A stretch of DNA of 64,000 nucleotides from Punica granatum. Taxonomy: Eukaryota > Streptophyta > Magnoliopsida > Myrtales > Lythraceae. The stretch lies in NCBI RefSeq assembly GCF_007655135.1, contig NC_045129.1, positions 7,936,001 through 8,000,000 of the forward strand, given 5' to 3'. The position numbers and the translations under genes are program-made. This document shows positions 49,979 to 62,608 of the stretch, piece by piece; position 1 is the stretch's first letter; the number at the start of each line of letters is the position of its first letter. Under the pieces are notes generated by a model that was given only the letters and a program-made list of their open reading frames with translations, was not told the DNA's origin and ran no database searches.

Positions 49979-51680
49979 AGAAACTTGCGAGGGTCTTTAT
50001 TATAATTATTAATTTTTTTATGAATTACTTGCTGGGGTCTTATCATCTACGGGTAATCGGTTCTGAGTACTTCGTATTTTTCACGATACTCGGACCCTAC
50101 CTTATAAGGGACAGGTTCCAAGATTTTGAAATCGGACCCTACCCTGTTGAATCCTAGAACCGAAACTTATCCGGAACCTGTATTATACCACAGGTTTCGG
50201 GTACCCTGTTGGAACCTGTATATTTTTTTTTGGCTAAATAAAATTGAAAATTTCACATACATAATCAGTAATTATGTCAAATAAAATATCAATAAAGATT
50301 TAGATTAATCCACAACAACAAAAAAATAATATGTCTCATCAATCAATCGACAAAATTAAACATCCATAATACGATTCCACACAACAAAGTGTCTCTGTTC
50401 TGATTCATTAGAAAAAAAATAGTAACTTTACTCTTTTCTTTTTTTAATAAATAACCGGTTCCAAGTACCCTGTAGGCAGGAATCGGAATTGGAATCGATT
50501 TTCACCGGTTACTGATTTTAATACTCGGAATCTATCCTATTTTCAATACGAGCTACCCGGATCCTACCCTAACAGATAGGTTCCGACCGATTCCGGATAT
50601 ATGTACACTTCTACTACCATCCAAAATAATGAGCATTAGTAAGGAATACTCGCATCATTTTAAGATTATTCAAATCAGTAGGACAATTACATTTTTCTGT
50701 GTCAATATCAGTGAGCGTTGCAGTCACGGCGAGAACTGGAAGGCTGACGCGGCGTGTAAGATTGGGGGCCATGCAAAGATATTGCAGACCATAAGCGGGG
50801 CGGATGCGGGTCCCACAAGGGAAACGCCAAGAAACCAAAGATTGACGGCTGTCTCCTAGTCCCTAGATTCCTTGGCACTGTCGCTCGATCTCGGCCGTTG
50901 ATTTTACATTAGTGGTCATCATCGTCGCTTTAGATTCTCCGGACCCACTATTCCATAAGGCCACAGCAAAACGACAGAGCTATTGTTTTATTTTCTTTTT
51001 TGTCCCTTTTTTTAAACATAGATATATATACATTTGAAAGTTTTTATTGCTTCCGAAATAAATAATAAGTATTACCTTCCCAAGTTTTTCTTATTTCCTT
51101 TTACTTAGGAAACTGAAAAAAGAAAACACATTTGCCATTTTTCATACATGAGGTAAATTTTGACGATGGCCGCGTCAACAATTACCACATGAAAAATTTT
51201 GTAGTCTTCGACTGTTCACTGTGACCATCCTAGCATAGATTTCCTAGGGTGGGCCCTAGACGTGGTGGGCCATGATCTACTGATGAAATATTTCCGTCAA
51301 GTTACCAAAGTCAAAACTTACTGTCACAAAACAAAGAGAATTGGTTAAAGGGTATATTGAAATTATTAATATTAATAATCAATCTAAAAGAGAGTCAAGT
51401 TATACTATTTTCTTTTAAAAATATATCTTATTTTTCTTGTCAACATATATATCCGGTCGTTTTTCCTTGGGTTTGGTGTAGCTGCCCCACTTGATCACAT
51501 TATCCATTAATAATCCTAGAAGCCCAATAATGACAGAATTTCTATGCAGAAGTTAAGGAATATTCAGAAAGTAAGAATATATGAAGGGAAATTAGCTTAG
51601 AAAAAGAGTATTTCTTTCCTCAATCTTGCTCAAGTTACACAGGAACAAATTAGATGATTATGTTTATACATCGGTGTAAC

Positions 51681-51701
51681 TATATATATATATATATATA
51701 T
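51681..51701. repeat. (TA)n microsatellite
   Basis: Perfect TA tract of about 21 bases. Confidence 0.9.
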
Positions 51702-53371
51702 CTTGCAATGAAATAGCTAGGAAGCACAAGTAATTTTATGAAGGTTCTATAGAAACTAGAAGCCGACATTGAAATAAATGACCCCCAATTTTCTGACTGC
51801 AAAAATTTGATTGGATTGGTCTAGGAGGCCCAAAAAATAGTAAGGATCCAATTCATACGATCATTGAGCAAGTTGAATACATGGGCCGGCCCATCACCTG
51901 GCCCAGAATAGATACTAATGAGAACACCGCCGGCGTTGCGATCCTCTGTTAGCCAGCGTCGTACAGCAAGACAAGCCTGGTAAAGATTCTATACTATGCA
52001 CTTCTAATGTTACCATACTTTTTTTTTGGTGCATCTTGATATTTGGAAGACCAATCGGCCGCTACTAATGTTATTTGTACTCTAATGTTGCAAATGATAG
52101 AATTTGTCTACTAAGTATAGTAGTTTTGGGAGAGACAAGCATTTGAGGATATTCCTGTGGCAGCCAAGTTCCCCCCTTCCACGTTTTTCGTTTCCTCAAA
52201 TGAGACTACGAGTGTATTTAGCATATTTTCTAAGGTTAATCCCCACTGCAACGTTAGCTAATTTTGAACATAAAGTGTTCCCAGTGAATTCCATTCTTTT
52301 CATCGCTAGTAAATAGTTTCCTAAGACATTAATCCATCCAAATGATACGTTACTGGTTTTAATTTGCTGGGACTGTAGCTAGAAATGTGAGTGATACCGT
52401 TAGGTTGGAGCGTCGATCTTTGGCAGGGACATAGGTGGAGAAAATGGAGGAAAGCATTTCATTTGGTGGGTGAAAAGAAAAAGGCTGGAGTGGCTATAAG
52501 AAAATTTATATAGATGAGCTACTTGTACTCATACCATATATCGAAATCTATCCCCTTCTATTTGGCGCTCCAAGTACACGACCCTTAATCCAAATCCTGA
52601 GTCTGTCCTTGAAGCCTGTGGTTCTCATTTTACTTGGAATCCTTTTGATGTGACCATATTTCTATAACATTACCATCACTTCTTCAATTGAGCAATGTGG
52701 GACGAATATTTCGTCTTCAGAATCCTAAAAGACTCACATATTCTAGGTTGCCTTAATCAAACGACTATTGAATGAGATTAGATGAGAACACCGGATCACT
52801 TTTGACGATTTGTTGACGAACTTTCAATGTCTTTGTGCATCCGTGTTTCTACCTAATGATTTCGGTGCGAAAGGATCCGAATTCAAGTTTCAACATTAGT
52901 ATTTACGGATAAACCACCTCTTTTTCTTGATTATTTTTGACTGATAGCAGGACATGATTTCGTTAAGACTCAAGCATAATATTCCCTCCCTCTCTATTTG
53001 AGTTTAGAACGCATCACTTTTTAGTCTATCAAAGTTCATGTTTTGTGCTCGATGACAGGGGAAATCAATGTTGCGTTGCTTCTCAGTGGATCTTTTTATA
53101 CGTGTAAAACATGTTCTTTAGACCAAATTTACGCTAAAGGAAAACATCTGCAGGCACAATACAATGTCTGTTCGAGTAGACATTATTTAGCAGGCAGCAT
53201 GGGGAGAAACGTAATTGAGCAACGAAAGCACACTGAACTTGCTAGAAAACTAGAGAAAAAAGCACATCCGGAGGATGTTCTTCAGCCACCAGCGCGCCTT
53301 GATCGATCTGTTGGACATGCACCATATTGTGATCGATTCAAATTTTGGCAAGGATGATCGAAAGACAGTGA

Positions 53372-54356
53372 TCATTCTGATTGTTTAGAGGCTTCATATT
53401 TGGCCAATGCATCTTCAAGTGCCTCGATTTCTTGCTGCTTCACCTCTCGTTCTGCTTCCTTTTCCTCTTTCTGTTTGCCCAACCTCGAAACCTCTGCTTC
53501 AAAGTAGTGCAGAAAGGCGTCCAAGGAAGCGCCACTCTCTAGAAGATCGCTCTTGTACTTCTCGGGCAGGGAAGGTAGCACCTGAAATCCATACATATAA
53601 AAATTACATGTACCGAGACAGGGAGTCGTTCTCATTTTATCAACGACTATGCCACTTTGAGAGGGAAAGAAAGGAAACCTCGGAGAGGGCACAACAGACA
53701 TGAGCAGTGTACAGGCATTCCTTTTCCTTGCAGACATAAGCAGGGAGCTTGGGGTCTCTCAGCTCCTCGCAAGAGTCGCAATAGTACCCGTCTGAAAAAC
53801 CTCCTTCAACTGCCGACCTGGTTTACACAAGATCGTGATAGTAATGATATTCCTTGTGCCTGATTGTTTCCGGAAAAGGGAGCGAACTGCACTCCAAGTG
53901 AAGGGCGTAATCACACCGAGGAATCATGCAGAAAAAAGCTGGCGAGTTGCTGCGAGGAATCCGGAAGTCAACCCGGCAGGCATCGCATCGGAGTTGACTT
54001 GAAAAGTCCACCTCGTCGAGGAGGAAAAGGAGGTGCTTGGGATCCTGAAGCTTTAAGATCGGGGCCAGCGACGCACACTGCGGATCAAGCATGTAGTCGC
54101 ACTCATCGCATTTGTATGCGAAGTAGCAAAAGTGATAGCAGCACTGGCATGCGTTCCCCCATTCCCCGTTGAGTCTGAGGGAATGCAGCGGGTGGAGCGG
54201 GTGTTCTATGCTCTCTGGAGCTATCTCGGTGCACTTGTTGCAGGTGTAGATTGGACCGGGGCCGCGATGGCCACATCCGTGGTACTCAAGACCTATAAGG
54301 CTATCATCTTCACTCAAGATTAATGTGCGGTGGTGAGAGGGATGTTGTATCTCCAT
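53372..54356 (-). pseudogene. DC1 (C1-like) zinc-finger gene with an in-frame stop
   Basis: Exon 1 is 54356-53679 and exon 2 is 53581-53372, joined in phase 0 (CTCTCCGAG|GTTTCC ... TTTCAG|GTGCTA). The product would be about 295 residues. It starts MEIQHPSHHRTLIL and carries Cys/His repeats typical of plant DC1 proteins (YTCNKC, CQCCYHFCYFAYKCDECDY, FFCMIPRCDYALHLECSSLP). A TAA at 53823-53825 cuts the frame after HYYHDLV. The same frame then continues with clear DC1 sequence (GYYCDSCEELRDPKLPAYVC, YTAHVCCALSE) and a charged coiled-coil second exon (LGKQKEEKEAEREVKQQEIE). As it stands it encodes 177 residues. A single base change could account for the stop. DC1 proteins are linked to stress responses and bind zinc; their ligands are mostly unknown. 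Confidence 0.8.
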
Positions 54357-55533
54357 TGATCATCAACAGATCTACTGCGAAATCATGAAACAAATGGAAT
54401 GATAAGAAAATTAACTGCTCAAACACATTTGATTAATTTTCTACACATACTATCACAAGAAATAATTAATTATGTGAGATTTGTGATGAACAAAACCATG
54501 TTAACCTTATTAAATAAATTTGGAGCGGGTTTATATATTTATTAATCAATACTCCAATTATGTGTGAGTTGGATTAGTTTTAAATGCCCATTTGTGTAGA
54601 ATTAATTAAATGAGGGCCTAATATGTGCGGTGGTATGAAACCTATGCAATGAACACAACCCTCCAATATAAAAGTTTAACCTTATTGGATTCGGATTCAG
54701 TATGATTTATGTATTTACTACTCAATAAAACCAATGATTTACCACTTTGAATAGACAAGACAACTAGAGACATGATGTTAGACTTTGGGTTATTTTTATC
54801 TCTCCGTCTACTTCAATCCGATCTAATTAAGTCCTTCAATCAATTTTGAAGGAAGCATCTAATTTCGTCCCCTTTATTATGAGTTCCATCGATATCGTTT
54901 GATGGACATTTCATGTTTTATCCAATAATTGACCCAGTCCATCGCTGACCAAAATGATATTTACTAGGGTGTATTTGATTTGTTAAATGTATAGATGACC
55001 ATAGGGTAAAACGGGGCAAAGTAAGATAACTTATTTAATACAAAAAGAAAAAAAGAAAATGATAACTTATTTGATTGACAATATGTCATTTTGGGTGAAC
55101 GGATAATATATCATTTTGAGTATCGTATTTGTTGAAATGATTCCAAGGTAAAGTAAACATCATGGCTTTTTCTTAGGTTATCATTTGTTACGTGTAAACT
55201 ATATACTCAGTTTGGCCAAAAGAAAAACAATTATCTATTGGGTTTCAAACAAAGATTTTGACTTTTAATTTCCTAAGCATAACATGTCGTGCCAGGTATC
55301 AAGCCAAAATAAAATAAAGTATGTCGTACTTGGTAAGGATCTTGTTGGAATACATACAATACGCAATATATTTCGCTTTTGTGTCTGTGCTAGTTCCCCA
55401 TCTGCATCTGAGAGTTAGGAGCAGGAAGGAAGACGGAATCATGCACTGCAATAAAACAGTCATATAGAGATGGGATTATTGAGAGCGAATTTGTTCCGTC
55501 TAAAATATAGACGGACGTTTAGACGGAATTTAG
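54357..55533. promoter_or_regulatory. Shared upstream region between two divergent DC1 genes
   Basis: No coding region is seen. The two flanking genes start outward from this 1.2 kb. Next to the plus-strand start, CCGTCTAAAATATAGACGG near 55496-55514 is a near-perfect palindrome, followed by AGACGGAATTTAGATGG at the start codon. These echo the CCGTCTC subterminal motif of the CACTA element at 26.6 kb, possibly by chance. Confidence 0.4.
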
Positions 55534-56879
55534 ATGGACAAGTTGGAGACAGAAATGGAGATGGAAACAACACTTAGAGAGGGAATATTGGGGAAAATTC
55601 TGCCTCAAATATTGGAAAGCGATAAGAAGTTCTGGCATCCCTGCCACGAGCATCCTCTGAGCATGTGCGAGAAATTAGACACAGGGAAGGATGGTGAATC
55701 AGTGGCTTGTCGTGTTTGCGGCGATCTTGTTGAAGGCGGCTTGGCATTTGAATGTGAGGATTGCTCTTGCATTATGCACATCTCGTGCTGCAAGTGGCGT
55801 CACCCCCTTCATCCGCAACACCCTCTGTTTACTATACACGAGTTGGCGCCTTGTCAGGTTTGCTGCAATAAGACAAGTCTCAGCCACAGCTGTGAGCCTT
55901 GCAATTTATTCATATGTCACTATTGCATCTCCTTAGTCCCTGTTTGGAAGTTCGAGTTCGGAGGACATCCCTTTTTCCTAGTCAATCCAATTGGGGTCGT
56001 GCCTGTGACGAACCCCGCAACTCCATAATGTTCAAGTGCATGTCTCCTTTCTGTGGGGACAGTTTTCATGTCCAGTGTGTCCCATTCGATCTGCCTGACT
56101 CCATAAAGCATCCAAATCACTGGCATCCCCTCACCTTTAAGGAGTCTTTCATCGATCCCCACATTATAGGATGTTAATGTGATGCCTGTGAACAAGAGAG
56201 AGATCCAAAAGTCCCTGTATACCACTGTGAGGGTTGTAACTTCACATCGGATCTGATCTGTGCGCTGTCTCAGGTACGCAGGCATTGTCCACGAGCATGA
56301 TATATATCCATTGTATGCTTCATGGATCAGCTAACCATTTTTTGTCATTTTAATCATAAGATGAGCTTATTTGGCTGTAGTAGTGCCTGCCTGCTATGCT
56401 TTCTTTTACTTGGCTTGGCTGGAGCAGGGAAGTGTATCCTTAGATAACTACATCTTAACCTAATGTTAAGCATGTAACTCATAGCTATGCCAATTACAGA
56501 CACATCTTGCTGTTGTCAAACTCGACATTGCAATATATAGCTATAAGGAGCTCCGAGTAAAAAGGTACAGAATGAATGCCGTATGCCCGTAGTAACTTTT
56601 CTATTTAATGATTCAACTAAAGAGCATCCCTTGTTTATATTGGCTTAGGCACCACCATCACTCATTGCTGAGTGGGAGCCTACTTCTTGTCGAAGTGGAC
56701 AGGCATGTGAACAGGGAGACCCTCCTCGTGTTATTGCATGGAAGTACAAGATCTCGCATCTGATCAAAGAAGAGGAACATCTGACATGGCAAGTGGAACA
56801 AACAAAACGAGAATTGAACAAAGCCAAGGGAAGATGGGCTAGATATGTTGCATCTCAGTTGCAAGGTGGAAACAAATGA
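55534..56879 (+). pseudogene. DC1 (C1-like) zinc-finger gene with frameshift and stop
   Basis: Exon 1 is 55534-56273 (ending CTGTCTCAG|GTACGC) and exon 2 is 56649-56879 (after TTGGCTTAG). The first 150 residues carry DC1 repeats (HPCHEHPLSM, CRVCGDLVEGGLAFECEDC, HPLHPQHPLFTI, CQVCCNKTSLSHSCEPC). Near 55981-56012 the frame shifts: the original frame ends at a stop at about 56026, while the +2 frame continues the domain (ACDEPRNSIMFKCMSPFCGD, FHVQCVPFDLPDSIKHPNHW). That frame meets TAA at 56175-56177, immediately followed by CDACEQERDPKVPVYHCEGC. Exon 2 encodes a coiled coil (LIKEEEHLTWQVEQTKREL) like that of the minus-strand neighbour. With two lesions it looks like a true pseudogene. The neighbour shares its layout, so the two are probably an inverted duplicate pair. 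Confidence 0.82.
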
Positions 56880-59606
56880 CCGATAATGGAATGGACCTGC
56901 CGTCCCATTATTACTCTAAAACCGTTCTAAGACGTTGTTGTCATCAGTTGCAGATTAGCATTGTCAATTACTGAATTTAAGTTTCGGTTTTATATATGAG
57001 ATTATAAGATGATGGAGCCCATGAAGCACAATTGCATCAAAAGACCATTGCATTTTAACATAGGGCGCCTTCCAATGGTACCTTTCTTAGGTAGTTTCAA
57101 CATGGAATCTTCGGTCGATTTCGTTTTTCCTCCTCCTCCACTCATTGACCCGTCTTGATAGTTTTTCAACCTCTTTTGTCATCCCAATTGAGGACTTAGA
57201 AGCGGAGGAGTTTAACAAGTTTGAAAGGATAGATTTGGCAATGTCACATAGTCCTGAACTAGGCCATAGTTCCTTTCATTCTAACTGGACCTCCTTCAGT
57301 CAGCAGACTTTTTTCAGCTCAGGTCTCTTCAGAATTTCATTTCCCCTTTGGTCGAATGATCAAAATCCTTTCCACATATTAGCATAACTATGAACCCGGT
57401 TTGGTTAAAAAACCAGTTGATGCAGACCTCTGTCATGTAATTTATCATTTGGTTGTACTCATCAGGGACATTACTAATTCCCGGCTCACATACTCCTGGA
57501 AACCCGTTGCATGATATATGTTTCAATAGTCAGCTCCAGCGTTATCTCCTCCGGTCGAGATAACAATTCCTCCTAGTCCTGCCCCTTCTTGCTTCACAAA
57601 CGGGATGGAACAGCCTAAAAATCATCTGCCGGGATCTCCTTGGTGGCCCATGTCTTGTATTGCCTAGTTGGGTTGGGCACGAGACAAGCCGGACCTCTAA
57701 TTTCTGATAGGTTACCCGTAAACTGAAACACCTGAGGAGTTGAAAATCATTCACTAAGATCAGCGCGCTTGTCGCAAATCAAACCAGCTATGCACTCAAC
57801 CAAATGCTTTAGAGGCATTCAAATCTCCATTAGTTTTTCCTCTTCGACTTATTCTGAACATATCAGCAAGGTTTCCAATTGATCTATCAAAAGATATATG
57901 TTAGATATGAATTCACGAGTACCCATGCTTTCGACATGTTGTCTTTATTGTTTTCCTCTACGAGGTAATGGAAGATCGATGGAGCTACTGTAGATATAGT
58001 TCTGACGACCGCCCTGCCGGCACTGAATTCTGATCGATGTTTGAAGCAATCAGCCATATCTATGCAGTTCGTATAACTTAATTGAAGCAATTGTGATTGC
58101 GGGCTCGCCATTACGCATGATTGCTAAATAGATTATGCATCTGCCGGGTTATTATTGTGATACGACATGGAACATGAACTAGCTAGCTCGTTGTTTAATT
58201 GGGCCGTGTTGACATGTTAGGGATGTTCCTCCTTTGGGGCCCATTTAGTTTAATGTATTTACATTAACTATATACCATTGAAAAATCTTACACATTCCTT
58301 TCATGGATGATTTCTAGGGCACCTGGACGGTCAAATTAGCACTGAAACTTCATCTGTAGTACTGAACTAACAGAGCGGGGAACCGAAAGAACCGTCTGAG
58401 AAGGGACAGGACAATTTTCCTCAACGAAGAATAAGAGAAATAGAAGTTAGTCACATATGCTTTTGGCCAGAGAAGGAGGCCACATTAACCCCGATCAATT
58501 TAGTTCTGATTCAAATGAAAAGGAAAAGCTACAGAAGATTACTCATTTGAGGTCGGCTGCAGGCCCATCACCCATGGCTATGGGCCAAACTTATGTCATA
58601 TGGGGTTGTCATGTCTGTCTTTTTTTTTTTGGGCTTGGAAAAGTGTTGTTCAGGTCGAAAAATCGCTGACGGGTAGATGATGAGAAAACTAGGTGCATCG
58701 GGGCGTTGTCACAAAAAAATAAAAACCGACGCAACACCAATCGGTCCTACTGATGCATAGTGTTATACCATGGCCTCGAGAGTTCGCCGGACTGAACGAC
58801 GGTTAAGTTTTAAATAGATGAAGTAGAGGGTTGAATGAGTTTCAGACGATCTCGCGGCTCAAGGATTTAGCCGCTATGGATTTTCCAATATTTCTTCGTG
58901 CTACTTCGATCAAGAGAAACAAGACATGGTTAATGAGGCCATGTCAATAGTGGGTCTCAGCTATTTGGCCAGCCGAAAGATATAAGCCTTAGGTCGGAAC
59001 CCTTGACTTGATGGAATAGATGGCTCGGAAGCCGGTCCTAAGAGTGATGCAACCACAAACTCCGGAAGACTCGTCTCGCGTGGATCTCGGATGGAAGCCC
59101 GTTCCTTGCCCTGTTGCTCGAAAAGGGGTAGAAGAATAGGTGCCAAATGATCAGCAGTTGCAAGGAATTAAATGTGCATGGTATTAAAGTGCTAGAAAAT
59201 TAGATATTGAAGGTACAATAATGTAAGTGCGACGAAAGTAAAGTGCTAGAAAGAAAAGATAGAAAAAGTATCATGCGATTGATAGTTGTGCCGAAAGAGA
59301 TTGCAATGAATTCTGAACTCGATATATATTGACTTTACAATAGAATCCTCTAGAAAGCGACCTAAATTGGATACCCCTATAGAATACGAGATCGAAATAT
59401 TATTCAAAAGAAAATATCTAGATATCCTAAAATTTCCAAGATGAAATTTTCTATAAATATTGGAGAAAATATCCCATTTATTCTAATACCTACAATCAAG
59501 AGATATGGAGAATATCACATCCTTCCTCCCCAAAAGTTGTATCTTTGCTGCCAAATCTAATTTACATCATCTCTGACCAACATGCACGCCCAAGACATTG
59601 GATTGT

Positions 59607-59622
59607 GGGGGGGGGGGGGGGG
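59607..59622. repeat. G16 homopolymer
   Basis: Sixteen consecutive G on the plus strand. Confidence 0.9.
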
Positions 59623-60029
59623 TGTGATCTTCTGTCATGGGCTCCTTCAATTCCTCTTCTTGAACATAAGCTCCAATTAAGTATAACCCATATCCAATTA
59701 GCTAGACACGGGTCTCCTATTAACCGAACCGGGCACGAAGAAATAAAAATCCAAAACTAACCGAAATTAATCGGCCAGATTCTCGCAATGTGTAGAAAAT
59801 GAATATAAATAAAAGGTAATTGTCATGTCTTTCTTATTGTTGGAGATAATATTGTGTAACTAAAAGAGATTATATTTGATTACGAATAGTTATGATAGGA
59901 TATAATATTTAAGAATTTGGATTTAATTTCATACTTGAATCGTATCAATAAGGTATATTAACTCTGACATGCTATTAGAGTAATATCAATCCAAGGGATT
60001 GACTCCTCGAAATCACGAAATTGTTTTAT

Positions 60030-60500
60030 TCTGGCGGGACATAACAGTCCTCTTCTTCAGCGGGACATAAAACGAATAAACGGACTTTTTTTTTTGGCAG
60101 GATATAAGATGGATAGCCGACCGCCTTCTTAGTGGAATATAATATGGACTGTTGGCCACTTGCTGAAGAAATGTAAAATGAGTTTCCACCGCTTTTCTGA
60201 CCGGATATAAAATGGCTTTTGTTATCCCTTTCCCGACGTGAATAGTGTAGGGATATCAACAAATCAATTAAAATTAAAATTTAACTCGACTCAACTTTAA
60301 TATCAAACACATTCTGGCCACTTTTTCTAGCATGGTATAAAATGGTTTGTTACTGTAAAAGTTGGGGGATATACATTTACTATAAAAAAAAATAAGAAAA
60401 AAAAGTTGGGGGTGATAAAATGAATTTGTAATCAATTCCCTTCGAGATTTAAAATGGCTTGTCACCGCTTTGTTGACGTGATATAAATGGGGTTAGAAGC
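60030..60500. repeat. Degenerate tandem array around a GATATAAAATGG core
   Basis: GGGACATAAAACG, GGATATAAGATGG, GGAATATAATATGG, GAAATGTAAAATGAG, GGATATAAAATGG, TGGTATAAAATGG, GATTTAAAATGG and GATATAAATGG follow one another every 45-70 bases, several preceded by CCGCTTTNTTGAC- or CTTCTTCAGC-like text. The right part is broken by other sequence. Confidence 0.6.
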
Positions 60501-61072
60501 CCGCTATCAATTAGATTTTAGGAATTTGGATTTGATTTCCTAATCGAATTGTATCAATTAGATAAATGTGGCCTATTTTTTGTTTGCTTATTGCTCTCAG
60601 CCAAGGTAATCAAAATCGCAATTCTGACTCGTCCGGTTTTACGTTTTCATGGCCGACGGCGAGTCAGATCGGACCAGAATCGAAGAATTCCATGGAATCG
60701 GGTAGAAATGCGATTCGAGTCGGTTGAATCGGTAGAAACGTTAGAATCGAACCGATTTTGACGTTCGTACTCTTTTACCTTTCCTCAGTCCTGTTTCGCT
60801 TCTCTTGTGGGAAGAAGAGAGCAAGAAAGTATTAGCTGGATTGTTCTAATGCAGGGCAGTCATGGAGGCGGAACAAAATAAAACCCTAACCTCTCGAGGA
60901 AGAAGAAGATGGGGTTCAGTTAAGTGGCCCAGTGAAAACGGAAAATATGGAAATAAAAGTGGGGCCCATTAGTTTTAGTAATATAAATAAAAGTCACGGA
61001 AATGAACTCTTGGCTACACTAATGAGGAAATCAAATGCGTCGCCTAACTTCTAGATTCTCTTTGTCAAATTA

Positions 61073-62599
61073 GGGTTAATTACACTGAAAATACAAAAAG
61101 TTTATAATGTGTAATAATATAGTACAAAATGTTTTTTTTCGTAACGATTTGATACAAGACGTTTTAATTTGGTTTCAATAAGTGCATTACATCAATTGTT
61201 CTCTGACACCGTTAGCATTTTTTCGACGTGACGCGTCATATGTAAACCAATCATAACTTGCCACATCATTAATAGAAATATGAATATGAAAAACTAAAAA
61301 GAATAAAAATGCAGAAAATTTATCCAATGTGAAAAAAAAGAGCTCAAAGTTCAAATTTCAAAGAAATTATCTCTCTTTCTGCTCCTACCATCCCTACCTA
61401 CAGCTCGTGGGGATAGAAGAGGGAAGAGCGAGGAAGGGCACGAGATCAGATCCACCACCCCGACCTCCTCTATCTTGGCTCTCTCCACTTGTAGCTCGAG
61501 CTCAAGACCACGGTGCAGTAACGGGGTTGATGACTATATATGGGAATGATAAAGGGAAGCTCATTGGACAATAGACCTTTAGTTGTTGATTGTATGGGCA
61601 GTAACGAGGTAACAACGATATTTTGGCCATATACTAAAGAAGAGAAGTTTGAATGGGAAGAATATGAATCTATCAGTATTAAGAAGAAGCACAAATCAGA
61701 GCATGGCTTCTCACTGTTCTCAAGAAGCAAGGATGTTTGCTGACAATCGTTCTCCGACTTCGCAACACAATGTTAACTGAGGAACTAGAAGGACTTTTGC
61801 AACAGACTCCTGGGCTTCCTTATGGTCTGGCACCGGCTCGAGCTCAAGCACGGATCTCATTTTCGCCTCGATCCCCTCCCGGCTCCAGCGTGGTCTCACC
61901 GAGTTCCTCCTCCTTCAATGGCATCAACGGTTGCAGGAGCTTGGCTCCTCCACCTCGATCTCGAGCTCTCAACTAAGATTCCTAGATGTCTGCCACTCGT
62001 CATTGCCCCATCTCCTCTAGCTCGAGAGCTCACGAGCTTAGTCATGCTCTTATGCTTCTTCCCCTTCCCTTTCCAGCTCCCTTCTATCTACGTTCTCTTT
62101 CTCTTGCAGGTCTAGGGTCCTACTATTTCGCTATCTTGAGCTTCCCCTCTACCTCCATGGAAACATGGGATTTGACATGGTCTCACCGGAGCTGCACATC
62201 CGATCTCTCTTTCTCTTAATTTCTTTAATTTTTAATTTTTTTTAACTTTAGTGTGGATATTGAATTTTTTTTTCTATTTCTCTAAATGTTCCCGAATTTT
62301 TTTTGACATTTTAAATATTTTTTCTGCATTATTATTATTATTTTGGTATTTTTATTTGAATTTTTCATATTTCATATCTCAATTAATGACGTGACGAGTT
62401 ATGATTGGATCCATGTGACAAAGGTGACACATAGGACACGTCACGTCAGTAAAATGTTAACGGCGTCATGAGCAATTAACTGAAAGCACTTGATTGAAAC
62501 CAGATCGAAATGTTTTGTATCAAATCGTTACGAAAAAAACATTTTGTACCACATTGTTACACATTACAATCTTTTTTGTACCTTTGGTGTTATTAACCC
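61073..62599. mobile_element. MULE-like element with long inverted repeats and target duplication
   Basis: The left end (GGGTTAATTACAC...GTAATAATATAGTACAAAATG...CGTAACGATTTGATACAA...GGTTTCAAT...ACGTGACGCGTC...CCAATCATAACT) is mirrored at the right end for about 220 bases (complement: GGGTTAATAACACC...GTAACAATGTGGTACAAAATG...CGTAACGATTTGATACAA...GGTTTCAAT...ACGTGACGTGTC...CCAATCATAACT). The flanks are GTCAAATTA (61064-61072) and TTCAAATTA (62600-62608), eight of nine bases alike, fitting the 9-base duplication of Mutator-like elements. The interior is GC-richer with short open frames; no transposase is recognised. Confidence 0.85.
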
Positions 62600-62608
62600 T
62601 TCAAATTA

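Larger units (their letters stand above)
48471..53371. other. Spacer, no intact gene
   Basis: Besides a short tandem repeat near 49.0 kb, a LINE tail near 49.75-49.98 kb and a (TA)n tract at 51681-51701, there is a block at about 50.04-50.60 kb rich in GGTTCC/GGAACC and ACCCTACC strings, probably a decayed DNA transposon. A GC-richer, promoter-like patch at about 50.70-50.95 kb has no gene after it. The open frame at 53043-53357 is not recognised. Confidence 0.5.
56880..61071. other. Spacer with repeat debris, no gene seen
   Basis: Open frames at 57145-57387, 58961-59146 and 59545-59760 have no recognised domain. GAATTTGGATTTAATTTCAT...GAATCGTATCAAT near 59.91 kb and its relative near 60.51 kb look like pieces of the same retroelement LTR. 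A G16 run and a degenerate tandem array are listed separately. GAATCG-rich sequence at about 60.66-60.76 kb is low-complexity. Confidence 0.5.

Noticed and set aside
50040..50600. Decayed hAT-like element suggested by GGTTCC/ACCCTACC repeats and a TAGAAGTGTACATATATCCG end
   Set aside because: Only one end is plausible; no matching inverted end or flank duplication, so it is mentioned only within the spacer entry.
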